Of a stretch of DNA of 64,000 bases, positions 45,820 to 56,905 are shown piece after piece. Each line of letters opens with the position of its first letter. The first letter of the stretch is position 1. Where the stretch lies: the NCBI GenBank assembly GCA_964403525.1, contig CAYOGE010000012.1:1-64000 (forward strand). The letters run 5' to 3'. This DNA is from JAJTGZ01 sp964403525. Lineage in GTDB: Bacteria > Planctomycetota > Phycisphaerae > Phycisphaerales > UBA1924. The translations under genes and the position numbers were made by a program. A model generated the notes under the pieces. That model did not search any database. It saw only the letters and a program-made list of their open reading frames with translations, and was not told the origin of the DNA.

Positions 45820-46072
45820 AGCGGAGGGGGGTGGGGGGCGGGGGGGTGGTGGGAAAGGGAACGTGATGCTCAGGCTCCCGTGCCCCGCGCGATGACCCCG
45901 AGCATCCGAGCCAGCCGCGGATCAACGCGGATCAACGCGGATCAGCAACAACGGCCCCCACGAGCCCCGAGCGTGAGCGAGTGGAGCATCCGGCCCCCAC
46001 GAGCCCCGAGCGTGAGCGAGTGGGGCATCCAAACCAGCCACGGATGGACACGGATCAGCACGGATCAGCAAG
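45820..46072. repeat. G-rich tract and dispersed repeats A and B, copy 3
   Basis: The gene-free interval 45637-46209 holds a G-rich stretch (about 45820-45862). Next comes unit A at 45898-45950, two tandem copies of B at 45951-46030, and a final A at 46035-46072. Nothing else is recognisable there. Confidence 0.8.
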
Positions 46073-46209
46073 CCTCTCACCTCAACTCCCCCGCCCCCAG
46101 CTCTGACCGACTTCCCTCCGCGCCCGCCGACAACAGACCGGCGAGCGTGAAGCCCAAAGGCACACTGAAGTTCCCGAGGGGGGCGGCCATTTCATCGAGG
46201 GCGAATAGA

Positions 46210-47619
46210 TCAGTCCCGAACCTCGCGGACCCTCAGGGTCATGTCTCCCACGGTAGCGATCGTGTGCGTCGCATCGGTGCTGCCGTGTCTGAGCACGCGG
46301 AGGACGCCGCCGTCATGCTCGTGACTGGGGTCTGATTCTGGCGGAACGTACAGTTCGCCCATCAGCCATGAGTGGTCGCGTGTCCGTAGGCGGAAGCCGT
46401 AGTGGCCCTTGCAGACGCCGACCCAGAATCGAGCTTGCTCGCCGCGCTCGACGTTGAACTTCAGCGATGCAAGATCGCCACCGATGGCGCCCGACCATGG
46501 TGAATCAGCGAGCCGTCGCCAGTGTTTTTCAATCTTCTTCTCAATCTCACCAGAGGGGATTGGGCCAGGCGCAGGCTCAAAGGGTGGTTTGCCGCTCCCG
46601 AGGTTGCGGATCGCGGCTTTGATGCAAAGCAGCAACGGTCCCCCCTCGGGAGAAGCGATGTCGATTGCGCCACCAGCCTCGCTCAGTTCGGATTTTAGAA
46701 CGGTGGCTGCGTCCAACACTCGCCAATTGGGATAGGGCGCAGCGAGGTACCGCGACAAGGTAGATTCTGCACCACCGTCGGCGTTTCGCCCGCTGTTGAT
46801 TAAATCGGTCGGAAGAAGAATCTCGCACGTCTCTTCGAACACATAGGCGAGTTTCTCATTATCACCATCGTCCCGTGTTGTCCCCCGCCGTTTGGCACTA
46901 TTGCTCCCGGCCGGCTGTGCCCACAAAGCACGGGAGGGGCCCCTGCTGAACGCCCACGAAATCGCGCCGGGCGGATCGGAATCGCGGTACCTGCCGGACC
47001 CGGGCTTCACGGGCAGGTTCTTGAGCACGCAGCGCCCGAGAATCACATCGACCAATCGCACCTCGTAGTCGAACTCATCGCCTGAGCCCGGACCATGGTT
47101 TCCAATCTCCACGACAATGCCAGGAAGCTGGTCTCCGCGCTTTGCGACTACGGCCTTGTACCAGCCGTCTTCCGCAAGCAACTCGGCCAGATTCAGTTCC
47201 CTCTGTGCGATCTGGCAATCCGCGAGCGCCCTGTTTCCTGTGGACTCCATCAGGCCCCTGATCCGGCTCTCGGTATCGATCGCCATGCGGTCGAGCTCGG
47301 CGATCTGCCGATCTAACTCTTCGATCTTCGTTGCGATCGACTCCACCGCGAGGCCCTTGCCCGCGGCCTGTGCCTGAAAACTCGCCTCTTCTTGCCGCTC
47401 GGCGCGAAGGCGAGTCTGCAGGACACCGTCCTGTTCTTTCTTGCGCCGAAGTTCGGCGACCGGTTCCAATGCAGACTTAGCCGCCTGCAGCCGGTCTGTG
47501 AAGTACGCAACAAGATCGATCGTCATCGCTTCCCCGTTCGCATTTCGCACAGGAGACTTCACCTGAACACTCACGTATTCGGGTAATGCTATGTACCCGC
47601 GGTGGGTGGCTGAGGGCAT
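46210..47619 (-). CDS. large hypothetical protein with coiled coil
   Basis: 469 residues, possibly 438 if the ATG at 47526 is used. Residues ~45-150 form a coiled coil (KIEELDRQIAELDRMAIDTE). The rest is mixed and contains no motif I recognise. It has no signal peptide and is less Ala/Pro-rich than its neighbours, so horizontal acquisition is possible. The start is uncertain because neither candidate has a strong ribosome site. Confidence 0.6.
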   Translation of the reverse strand: MPSATHRGYIALPEYVSVQVKSPVRNANGEAMTIDLVAYFTDRLQAAKSALEPVAELRRKKEQDGVLQTRLRAERQEEASFQAQAAGKGLAVESIATKIEELDRQIAELDRMAIDTESRIRGLMESTGNRALADCQIAQRELNLAELLAEDGWYKAVVAKRGDQLPGIVVEIGNHGPGSGDEFDYEVRLVDVILGRCVLKNLPVKPGSGRYRDSDPPGAISWAFSRGPSRALWAQPAGSNSAKRRGTTRDDGDNEKLAYVFEETCEILLPTDLINSGRNADGGAESTLSRYLAAPYPNWRVLDAATVLKSELSEAGGAIDIASPEGGPLLLCIKAAIRNLGSGKPPFEPAPGPIPSGEIEKKIEKHWRRLADSPWSGAIGGDLASLKFNVERGEQARFWVGVCKGHYGFRLRTRDHSWLMGELYVPPESDPSHEHDGGVLRVLRHGSTDATHTIATVGDMTLRVREVRD

Positions 47620-47681
47620 GGCAATGAAGGTGGTGCTCTGACCGACTTCCGTGCGCCTTTTGCCCCCCCGCCCCCCGCGAA

Positions 47682-47855
47682 CGCCGTTTTCTGCGGGTGA
47701 ATGGGACTTGCCCCTCAGAAAACGGCGTTTTCTGAGAAAAAACGTCGTTTTCTGCGGGTGAATGGGCTTTGCCCCTCAGAAAATGCCGTTTTCTGAGAGA
47801 AAACGTCGTTTTCTTCTGGCGAACGCCTTTGTGCCAAGAGAAAACGCCGTTTTCT
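47682..47855. repeat. phased array of six AAAACGNCGTTTT palindromes
   Basis: Six copies of a YGNCGTTTTCT core start at 47682, 47723, 47743, 47784, 47804 and 47845. The spacings are 41, 20, 41, 20 and 41 bp, a 61-bp period, and most are preceded by AGAAAA so that each is palindromic. The 41-bp spacers carry GCGGGTGAATGGG..TTGCCCCT in the first two. The array lies ~330 bp upstream of the second FnIII-like gene. No good ORF crosses it. The rest of 47856-48183 shows nothing I can assign. Confidence 0.9.
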
Positions 47856-48183
47856 TCTGGCTAAATCGCGTTTTTGGAAGGGTGATGGGCGGGTGATGGT
47901 CGCTCCTTTGCGTGCAGCGCGGTTCTTATCGGCACCGCCCGGTTCTGGTGGGCGTGCGGAGCGAGCTGCGCACTTTCTGCGGGGGTGACGGGCACACCGA
48001 TGCGGAGATTGTGCGCGACGCGCGGATTTTCTGCTCATGTTGGCTGCGCGGGGCAAAGTGCGTGCGCGGATTGGCCGACCAACTCGGCAGGCCCGGCGTC
48101 AGTCCGGGCTCCTCTCACCCTGAGGCCCTTCACCCGGCCTCCCGCCTCGCGCTCCGTGAAGTTGGATCGTTTGGAGACACCAC

Positions 48184-48880
48184 CATGTCAACACTCAACC
48201 CGCCGTCACCGTCACCCCGCGCCCCGTACCTCGCCTGGTGCGCTGCGCACGCACCCGTTTGGAAAAACTCGCCAACCCTGATCGGGCTCAGCGCCCCGGT
48301 TGCCACGGCTTACGACACCAGCGTCGCCAACGCCAACGCGAAGGTCGCCGCGATGGAGGCCGCCAAGACGGTCTACCACAACACCGTCGTCGAGGCCGCC
48401 ACCGCGATGCGCGAGCTGCAGGCCAACACCGGCAACAACATCCGCACCATCCGCGCCTTCGCCGAGGTGCAGGCCAAGCCGAGCACGGTCTACGCCATCG
48501 CACAGATCGACCCGCCCGCCACGCCGACGCCGATGGCGCCCCCCGCGCGCCCGACCGACTTCACCGCCAGCATCGACATCGACACCGGTGCGCTGGTCAT
48601 CAAGTGGAAGGCGGCCAACCCCGGCGGCAACACCAGCTACACCGTCAAGCGCCGCCTCAACTCGACCGGCGCGTGGATGCTCATCGGCGTTGCCGGCAGC
48701 GACAAGACGTTCATCGACACCTCCTTCACCGCCGGGCCCGACAGTGTGCAGTACATGGTGCAGGGTGTCCGCAGCGGCATCACCGGCCCCAGCGGCAGCG
48801 TCTCGATCAACTTCGGTAATCCCGCTGGCAGCTTCTCGATCACCTCGTTCGACGAAGGCGACGCGAAGATGGCTGCTTGA
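48184..48880 (+). CDS. fibronectin type III-like protein, paralogue 2
   Basis: About 231 residues from the ATG at about 48184-48186, after GGAG. Paralogue of 156-878: helical Ala-rich first half (AKVAAMEAAKTVYHN), a PPATPTPMAPP linker, one FnIII-like domain (LVIKWKAANPGGNTSYTVKR), and the end AKMAA. It is cytoplasmic by lack of a signal. Both copies have a tandem array about 300 bp upstream and a nested terminator after the stop. Confidence 0.75.
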
Positions 48881-48881
48881 G

Positions 48882-48990
48882 GAAAAGCGAAAAGCGAAAA
48901 GCGAAAAGCGAACATCAAGGCAGTCAACTCACCCCGGGCGGCAGCGCTCGGGGTTTTCATTTCCGCTTTTCGTTTTTCGCTTTTCGCTTT
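48882..48990 (+). terminator. nested terminator after the second FnIII-like gene
   Basis: The core CCCCGGGCGGCAGCGCTCGG then GG (48932-48953) is followed by TTTTC. It is enclosed by outer arms made of four GAAAAGCG words (48882-48912) and their complement (about 48964-48990). The core is nearly identical, in the same orientation to the gene, to that after paralogue 1. Confidence 0.85.
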
Positions 48991-49014
48991 GCCCTTTTCC
49001 CCTCTCGTGACTCG

Positions 49015-50715
<1,701 letters not shown>

Positions 50716-50767
50716 GAGGGTAGAGTGTACGGTGATGCGGGTATGCTGGGCCGGGAGATTCCACGCG

Positions 50768-50851
50768 GCAGCGGTTACAGCCGGTGAGAGCGGTGATTGA
50801 GCGGAGCGGTTCTGCCCGATTGTGAAGAACGGTTGAATGCAAGCGGTTGAT
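50768..50851. promoter_or_regulatory. candidate LacI-family operators between divergent genes
   Basis: TGCAAGCGGTTGAT (50838-50851) fits the TGNAANCGNTTNCA pattern of LacI/PurR-type sites in all but the end. A half-like site GCAGCGGTTACA lies at 50768-50779. They are in the intergenic region between the glucanase-like gene and the lacI-type gene. Confidence 0.5.
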
Positions 50852-50886
50852 GGGCGGGCATCTGCCCATCGCCTCAGGGAGCGCGT

Positions 50887-51978
50887 GTGACACGAAGGAA
50901 GAGCCCAAGCCCGTTCAAGACGACGACCTCGATCCAGGATGTGGCGCGGCTGGCGGGCGTCTCGACGGCGACGGTGAGCCGCGTGCTGAACACGCCCGAC
51001 CTTGTCGCCGTGGAGACGGCAGAGAAGGTGCGCAAGGCGGTGGCGGAGCTGAAGTACAAGCCCAACCTCTTCGCCAAGGGGCTGATGACGCGCAAGAGCC
51101 AGGTGCTGGGGATCGCCCTGCCCGACCTGCACGGCGAGTTCTACTCCACGCTGCTCCACGGCGCTGACGATGAAGCGCGCCGGCACGGGTACCAGCTGCT
51201 GGTGAGCACCGATGCGCGGCGCAACGGCGGAGGGGGCATCGACGGCGCAGGAGATGAGGAGGGCGCAGCGCAGCTCGACCTCACCTTCGGCATCGTCGAG
51301 GGGATCGCGCTGATGATCACCCAGCCGCAGGATGAGCTGGTCCGCCGCGCGATGGGGACGGGCCTGCCGCTGGTGGTGATGGATTCGGAGGTGCGGGCGC
51401 CGACGGTCGATTGCGTGCTGGTGGACAACGTGGTCGGCACCGTCGAGGCGATGGCCCACCTGGCGGAGAAGACGCCCAAGGACCGGATCTATTTCGTGGG
51501 CGGGCCGGAGGGGAACTTCGACACGCGGACGCGCGCGGAGGCGTTCATCACGACGCTCAAGGGCTTCGGGCGCGCGCCGGGCCCGATGCAATTGGCGTAC
51601 AAGGAATACAGCGAGGCCTGGGGGTACGAGTGGGCCCAGCAGATGAGCCGCGAGGGGGGCGCGGGAGGCGGTGTGGGGGGGCGACTCAAGGGGAGCGCGG
51701 TGCTGTGCGCCAACGACGACATCGCGGTGGGTGTGCTGCAGGCCGCGGAGAACATGGGCCTGCACGTCGGCCCCGGCGATGACGGTGTGCGGATCGTCGG
51801 CTTCGACGACACGCGGATCGCCTCGATCGTGCGCCCCAAGCTCAGCAGCGTGCGCGTGCCGCTGATCGAGGTGGGCGCAGCATCGGTGCGGCTGCTGCTG
51901 GAGCGCATCGAAGAGCCCGATGCCCCCGCCCACGTGCTGCGCCTGCCGACGCGGCTGGTGGTGCGGCAGAGTTCTTGA
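50887..51978 (+). CDS. LacI-family transcriptional regulator
   Basis: 363 residues from a GTG start. Residues ~15-65 are the LacI HTH and hinge (SIQDVARLAGVSTATVSRVL; YKPNLFAKGLMTRKS). The rest is a periplasmic-binding-protein-like sensor (LGIALPDLHGEFYSTLLHGA; VGFDDTRIASIVRPKLSSV). It probably controls the surrounding glycoside hydrolases in response to a sugar. Confidence 0.93.
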   Translation: MTRRKSPSPFKTTTSIQDVARLAGVSTATVSRVLNTPDLVAVETAEKVRKAVAELKYKPNLFAKGLMTRKSQVLGIALPDLHGEFYSTLLHGADDEARRHGYQLLVSTDARRNGGGGIDGAGDEEGAAQLDLTFGIVEGIALMITQPQDELVRRAMGTGLPLVVMDSEVRAPTVDCVLVDNVVGTVEAMAHLAEKTPKDRIYFVGGPEGNFDTRTRAEAFITTLKGFGRAPGPMQLAYKEYSEAWGYEWAQQMSREGGAGGGVGGRLKGSAVLCANDDIAVGVLQAAENMGLHVGPGDDGVRIVGFDDTRIASIVRPKLSSVRVPLIEVGAASVRLLLERIEEPDAPAHVLRLPTRLVVRQSS

Positions 51979-52015
51979 GCCGCCAGCGCGGACTGACTGG
52001 GCCGCCAACGAAAGA

Positions 52016-52037
52016 CCCCGAGCGCTGCTGCCCGGGG
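52016..52037. terminator. bidirectional terminator core after the LacI gene
   Basis: CCCCGAGCGCTGCTGCCCGG then GG. It differs at one position from the complement of 48932-48953 and at two from 73-94. It separates the lacI-type gene from the convergent gene at 52088. Confidence 0.75.
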
Positions 52038-52087
52038 CCTCACGGCTGTTGCTGATGTGTGTGCGGATCTGGCGAAAGGCTTTGGGG

Positions 52088-53248
52088 CTACCTGTCCTCC
52101 GGCGCGGGCGGTGACCACGGGTGGGGGATCGGCGCCGGCGCGGGGAGAATGACGCCGCCCCAGATGTACTGAGGCTTCGCCGCCAGGGTGAGCACGCGGT
52201 TGAAGCAGTCGAAGTGGTTGTCGGCGATGGAGACCTGCAACTTCGGCCACGGAACGGTGACGGCGACGGTCCCGCTGTCGAAGCGGTCGGGCGGGGGCGT
52301 TCGTGTGCGCTGGCTGTCGGTGATGCGTGCGCGGAGGCGCTGGGTGGGTGTCGCGTCGTTGGTCGGCACGGTGACGGGCGACCACTGGTAGATGCCCTCG
52401 CCGCGGAACTTGCGGACCAGGCGCGGGTTGAGCTCGGGTGAGCGCGTGGGCGGCGTGACGGTGCGGATGTTCACCATCGCCCACTCGAGCGTGCCGTCGT
52501 CGCCCGGGCTCCCCATCGGTCCGCCGGTGAGGGGCACGAGGTCAAAGTCTCCGCCCATCGGCTGAGAGAACACAGCGCAGCGGCAGAGGTTGTAGCAGCC
52601 GAACAGGAAGTCGCTGTGGGGCTCGCTCAGCCTGTAGTGGGTGACCTGCTGCAGCGGCACGGGCGCAAGGGCGAGGCGCAGCGATGCGCGGGCCGGATCG
52701 GGCGCGTTGCCCGGTGGCACCGGAGAGGGCAGCACCTCGTAGAGCACGATGTCGATCGGCGCGCCGCCCACCTCCATCGCACGCGGCACAATGCCGCTGT
52801 CGAAGCGGCGGGTGGGCCCCTGCTCGCCCCACTTGACGTCGATGGCCATGCGGTGGCCGATCACCTGAAGCATGCCGACGCTGGAAGTGACCTGGTACGT
52901 CCCTTCGCCGGTGATGTAGATGTCTTCTGGCTGGTTGGTGAGTGAGACGAGCCAGTTGATGCCCTTGAGCGGGTACTGGCCGACGTGTCCGGCGGCAGCG
53001 CTTGGCGGGAGTGAGACCGTGCCGCGGAAGCGCGTCGAGTGCTCGAGCACGATGCCGCGCGGGTCATCAAAGACGGTCTGCGCAGCGGTGCGCCAGATGT
53101 CCAGCGGAGCGGTCAAGCGGTCGGCGTTGCCCGGATCGGCTGCGCTGGCCGGGGCGGCGCTGAACAGCGTCGCCGCGACGACAGAGGCGAGCAGCGCCCT
53201 GAAGCATCGGCGGGTGCGCATTCCGGAGCGGGTAAGCGGTGTACGCAT
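52088..53248 (-). CDS. secreted hypothetical protein
   Basis: 386 residues. Arg-rich start, then a signal helix (ALLASVVAATLFSAAPASAA). The body is beta-rich and Pro-rich with a CYNLCRCAVFSQ cysteine cluster near the middle. I recognise no family. ATG 53248 follows GGAG; the frame is open to 53323. Confidence 0.65.
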   Translation of the reverse strand: MRTPLTRSGMRTRRCFRALLASVVAATLFSAAPASAADPGNADRLTAPLDIWRTAAQTVFDDPRGIVLEHSTRFRGTVSLPPSAAAGHVGQYPLKGINWLVSLTNQPEDIYITGEGTYQVTSSVGMLQVIGHRMAIDVKWGEQGPTRRFDSGIVPRAMEVGGAPIDIVLYEVLPSPVPPGNAPDPARASLRLALAPVPLQQVTHYRLSEPHSDFLFGCYNLCRCAVFSQPMGGDFDLVPLTGGPMGSPGDDGTLEWAMVNIRTVTPPTRSPELNPRLVRKFRGEGIYQWSPVTVPTNDATPTQRLRARITDSQRTRTPPPDRFDSGTVAVTVPWPKLQVSIADNHFDCFNRVLTLAAKPQYIWGGVILPAPAPIPHPWSPPAPEDR

Positions 53249-53542
53249 GGCGGACTCCTCAGAGAAGCGGGGTTGGCCACGAGCGCAATGACCAGCGTAC
53301 CAAGAGGATGTTCGGGCAAGCATGAACAGTCACTCATTCTCCCCGCCGACCTCGGCAGCATGCTGGCGTCGATCGGGCCTGTGGCCGCAGGAACCGAGCG
53401 AATCGGCTCTGTGTTGCGTGAATTTGGTGTGCGATTTGCGGGAAATGTGGTACATTCCGGTAAACCCCGAATCGAGGGGGGATGCTGCAAGGTTCCGCCC
53501 CCTTGGCGCAAGTCATGCAGAGACGATCGAAGGAGCCACCCC

Positions 53543-55255
53543 ATGAAGCAATCGACCATCAACGTGCTCGCCCTGACGCTGCTCGCCGGCTCAAGCGGTG
53601 TGGTTCTGGCCCAGCCTTACGCCGTCACGGGGATCGGCAACCTTGCCGGAGGGCCGAGTATCGCCTGGGGGATCAGCAACGGCCCGGGTCAGCCGGTGGT
53701 GGGTGAGACCGACACGAACAACAGCCTCAACCACAGGGCCTGCACGTTCACGTCCGGAATGGCGGCGGTGAACAACGGGTCCGGGCCGGGCGGGTTCTTT
53801 ACGCCGAAGGTGGCCTACCGCATGAGCACCACGAACCTGATCCACTGCGGCAGCGGGCAGAGCGCCAGCCTCTCGACAAGGGCGTTCCGCACGTACGGAG
53901 GGTTCACGACTGAGCTCGGGACGCTCAATCCGTTCCTGCAGAACAGCGAAGCACGCGGCGTGAACAACAACGGCACCATCATCGGCACGTGCTACGCGAA
54001 CAACTCGTACCCCGGCGCGGGCGGAAGCACGAGCTTCGCCTTCCAATGGGTGCCGACCAACCCCGGCACACCTTCGAGCGGCGCGGGGACCATGAGCCTG
54101 ATTCCGCTGCACGCGGCGTACGACATCAACGACTCGAACCTTGCCGTCGGGTCTTACGGCGGCGTGGCGTACCAGGTAAACGTGATCACCTCGGCCTCGA
54201 CGAGCATGGGGAGCCTGGGCGGCACGATGGCCGGGTCTGCGCTCGCCAACAACAACGCAGGCGCGGCGGTTGGTTTCAGCTCGGCCGCGTCGTCGAGCAA
54301 CTTCCGCCACGCGTTCCGCTGGACATCGGGCGGCGGGATGCAGGACATCCACCCCGTCGTGCTCGGTGCCACCTCGGAGAGTTTCGCGCACGACATCAAC
54401 TCGGCCGGCGTGGTGGTCGGCAAGTTCCACGGGACGGGCACGGGGAGCAACGGGCACGCGTTCATCTACAACCCCGCCAGCGGCATGTGGCGCGACCTCA
54501 ACACGTGGCTCCCCAGCGGCAGCGGCTGGGTGCTCGAATCGGCCGAGGGGATCAGCGACGGTAACTGCGTGGTGGGGCGCGGCAAGCGCAACGGCCAGAC
54601 CGAGGGGTTCAAGATGTGCGTGGTGCCGCCGATGGTGCCGCCACCCCCGTGCGGTGGCCTGCCGCTGGACCCGATCGCGATGGCCCACCATGCATCCTGC
54701 CCGGGCGGCACGGTCGTGTTCGACTTTGACCCGACACCGGTGGGCGGTGGCGGTGGGACACCGGTGACGGTCGAGTGGGCGTACAAGAAGCGACTCCCGT
54801 CCTCAACCGGCGGCGAGGTTGAGTACGTGCAGGTGGTTGACGGAGTCAACATCGACCCCGACACCGGCGAACCGGCGTTCACGGCGACGATCGGAGGGCC
54901 GTTGAGCGCGACCTCGCTCGCGATGACGACGCTGGCCTCGCCGGCGCCGGGAGGTCAGGGTCTTGGCGGCGGGGGCTGGACGCTGCGGGCGCTTGTCCGT
55001 GGCCCGTGCGATACGCGTTACACGTACGCGGCGACGAACTTTGTCGCCGCGGCCGATTTGGGCAGTCAGGGCGGCGTGTCGGGTGGCGACGGCGTGCATG
55101 ACAACAACGACTTTGTCGTCTTCATCGACAAGTTCTTCACGGCCGATGCGGGCGCGGATGTTGGCGTGCAGGGCGGTCAACTCGGCAGCGACGGCGCGTT
55201 CGACAACAACGACTTCGTCGTGTTCATCGACTTGTTCTTCCAGTCGTGCCCGTGA
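53543..55255 (+). CDS. secreted HAF-repeat protein with dockerin-like C-terminus
   Basis: 570 residues. A signal peptide (LALTLLAGSSGVVLAQ) is followed by extracellular HAF-type beta-propeller-like repeats (INDSNLAVGSYGG; INSAGVVVGKFHG; HAFIYNPASGMWRDLNTWLP). The C-terminal ~60 residues hold two GDGVHDNNDFVVFID-type calcium-binding motifs. These tandem ends are a planctomycete hallmark and may anchor or assemble proteins outside the cell. ATG 53543 has AAGGAG upstream. Confidence 0.85.
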   Translation: MKQSTINVLALTLLAGSSGVVLAQPYAVTGIGNLAGGPSIAWGISNGPGQPVVGETDTNNSLNHRACTFTSGMAAVNNGSGPGGFFTPKVAYRMSTTNLIHCGSGQSASLSTRAFRTYGGFTTELGTLNPFLQNSEARGVNNNGTIIGTCYANNSYPGAGGSTSFAFQWVPTNPGTPSSGAGTMSLIPLHAAYDINDSNLAVGSYGGVAYQVNVITSASTSMGSLGGTMAGSALANNNAGAAVGFSSAASSSNFRHAFRWTSGGGMQDIHPVVLGATSESFAHDINSAGVVVGKFHGTGTGSNGHAFIYNPASGMWRDLNTWLPSGSGWVLESAEGISDGNCVVGRGKRNGQTEGFKMCVVPPMVPPPPCGGLPLDPIAMAHHASCPGGTVVFDFDPTPVGGGGGTPVTVEWAYKKRLPSSTGGEVEYVQVVDGVNIDPDTGEPAFTATIGGPLSATSLAMTTLASPAPGGQGLGGGGWTLRALVRGPCDTRYTYAATNFVAAADLGSQGGVSGGDGVHDNNDFVVFIDKFFTADAGADVGVQGGQLGSDGAFDNNDFVVFIDLFFQSCP

Positions 55256-55301
55256 GCGGGTCGGCAGGGCGTGGGCGTAGCAGCGCCTCGGTTGGCGGTG
55301 G

Positions 55302-56810
55302 TTATTGCGCGGCCAGGCTTGCGCCGTTGCTTGCGATCACCTTTGCGTACCAGTGCGCGGAGTCCTTGAGCGTCCGCTTCTGGGTTTGGAAGTCGACGTG
55401 GATGAGGCCGAAGCGGTCTTTGTAGCCGTTCTGCCATTCCATGTTGTCCATCAGCGACCAGTGGAAGTAGCCGGCGACTTTGGCGCCTTCGCCCATCGCG
55501 CGGTTGAGCTGCAGCAGGTAGCGCCGGGTGTAGTCGATCCGTTGCGGGTCGTGGACGGCGCCGTCTGTTGCCACCCAGTCGGTGTTCGAGAGCCCGTTCT
55601 CGGTGATCGCGATGGGGAGTTTGTAACGGTCGTAGAGGAACTTCGCGCCGTAGTAGAGGGCCTCGGGCAGGATGAACCAGCCGATCGCCGTGCGGGGCCA
55701 CCCGGCCGGGAAGTCGACCTTCTCGAACGGTGCGGACGGGCCGCAGGGGTTTGAGGGGTAGGGGGCACAGGCGCGGAAGAGCTCGGCGTCGTAGACGTTG
55801 ATGCCGTAGAAGTCGAGGGGCTGCTTGATGGTCGCCATGTCGCCGTCGCGCGGGGAGCGGACCTCGGGCGGGGCGTCGTTGCCGTAGAGGGCAAGACCGT
55901 CGACGGGGTACGTACCGAAGACGACGGGGTCGGCGAACCACGCGTTGGTCCAGAAGTCCTTGTACAGCGTGGCGTTGGTGGCTGCACGGGCCGCGGCGAT
56001 GTTCTCCGGCGACGGCTCGCTCAGCATGCGCCCGTCGGGCGCTGGAGTGGAGAGTGGGGCTGACCAGGGGACCTTGACGCGGCCAATCGGCGCCCAGCCG
56101 ATCTGCGGGGCCTTCTTGGCGCTTGAGCGGATGATCTGGGCGGCGCGCCCGTGGGCGAGCAGGCAGTTGTGCGCGGCGAGCAGGCGCTGGCTGTGGGGCC
56201 AGCGTGCGTTGGTGGTCTGCGTGCCCTCGTGCTCGCTTGGCCCGAGGAAGATCTGCGGCTCGTTGATCGTGATCCAGTGGGTGAGCCGGTCGGAGAGGCG
56301 GTCGACCACTGCGCGCGTGTAGTCGGCGAACCAGTGCTGGATGTCGCGGTTGAGCCAGCCGCCGCGGTGCGCGGCCCAGAGTGGGAGGTCCCAGTGGAAG
56401 AGCGTTGCCCACGGGTTGACGTTTGACTCCAGCAGCGCGTCGACGAGGCGCGAGTAGAAGTCGAGCCCCTTGGGGTTGATGGTGGTGGGGTCAGATGGCA
56501 TCACGCGCGGCCACGAGATGCTGAAGCGGTAGGCGCGGAGCCCGATCTGTTTCATCAGGCCGACGTCGTCGTGGAAGCGGTGGTAGTGGTCCGCCGCGGT
56601 GTCGCCCGTCTGGCCCATGTAGACGTTTCCGGGCGTGTAGACCTGGCCGGGGATGTTGCCGGTGCTGCCCGCGGGGACGCGCTGATGGCAGAAGGCATCC
56701 CAGACGGATGGGCCCTTTCCATCGGCGTCCCACGCGCCCTCGATCTGGTAAGCGCTGGTGGCTGCGCCCCAGGTGAAGCCGGGTGGGAAGGATGAGGTCG
56801 GTGTGTTCAT
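55302..56810 (-). CDS. GH1 beta-glucosidase
   Basis: 502 residues, TIM-barrel family 1 glycoside hydrolase. The N-terminal FTWGAATSAYQIEGAW, the acid/base Glu in ITINEPQ, and the nucleophile Glu in IAITENGLSNTD are all present, as is the YFHWSLMDNMEW end. It lacks a signal peptide, so it acts on imported disaccharides in the cytoplasm. Part of the LacI-linked locus. Confidence 0.95.
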   Translation of the reverse strand: MNTPTSSFPPGFTWGAATSAYQIEGAWDADGKGPSVWDAFCHQRVPAGSTGNIPGQVYTPGNVYMGQTGDTAADHYHRFHDDVGLMKQIGLRAYRFSISWPRVMPSDPTTINPKGLDFYSRLVDALLESNVNPWATLFHWDLPLWAAHRGGWLNRDIQHWFADYTRAVVDRLSDRLTHWITINEPQIFLGPSEHEGTQTTNARWPHSQRLLAAHNCLLAHGRAAQIIRSSAKKAPQIGWAPIGRVKVPWSAPLSTPAPDGRMLSEPSPENIAAARAATNATLYKDFWTNAWFADPVVFGTYPVDGLALYGNDAPPEVRSPRDGDMATIKQPLDFYGINVYDAELFRACAPYPSNPCGPSAPFEKVDFPAGWPRTAIGWFILPEALYYGAKFLYDRYKLPIAITENGLSNTDWVATDGAVHDPQRIDYTRRYLLQLNRAMGEGAKVAGYFHWSLMDNMEWQNGYKDRFGLIHVDFQTQKRTLKDSAHWYAKVIASNGASLAAQ

Positions 56811-56905
56811 GAATAGCGCACTCGAAGAGCTCGAAGAGGATTCGGAAAGCGGAGTCGCGAAGCAGCGCGGAACGGGCGGAGCAAGAGCGGGCGAAGAGCG
56901 CGAGA

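Noticed and set aside
47682..47855. CRISPR array
   Set aside because: The stretches between palindromes are repeated rather than unique, and the spacing alternates 41/20; no cas genes are present.
50716..52008. Continuation of the minus-strand frame (997 codons) through the LacI gene
   Set aside because: It is the antisense of a clear LacI-family gene. The signal peptide at 50715 marks the true start.
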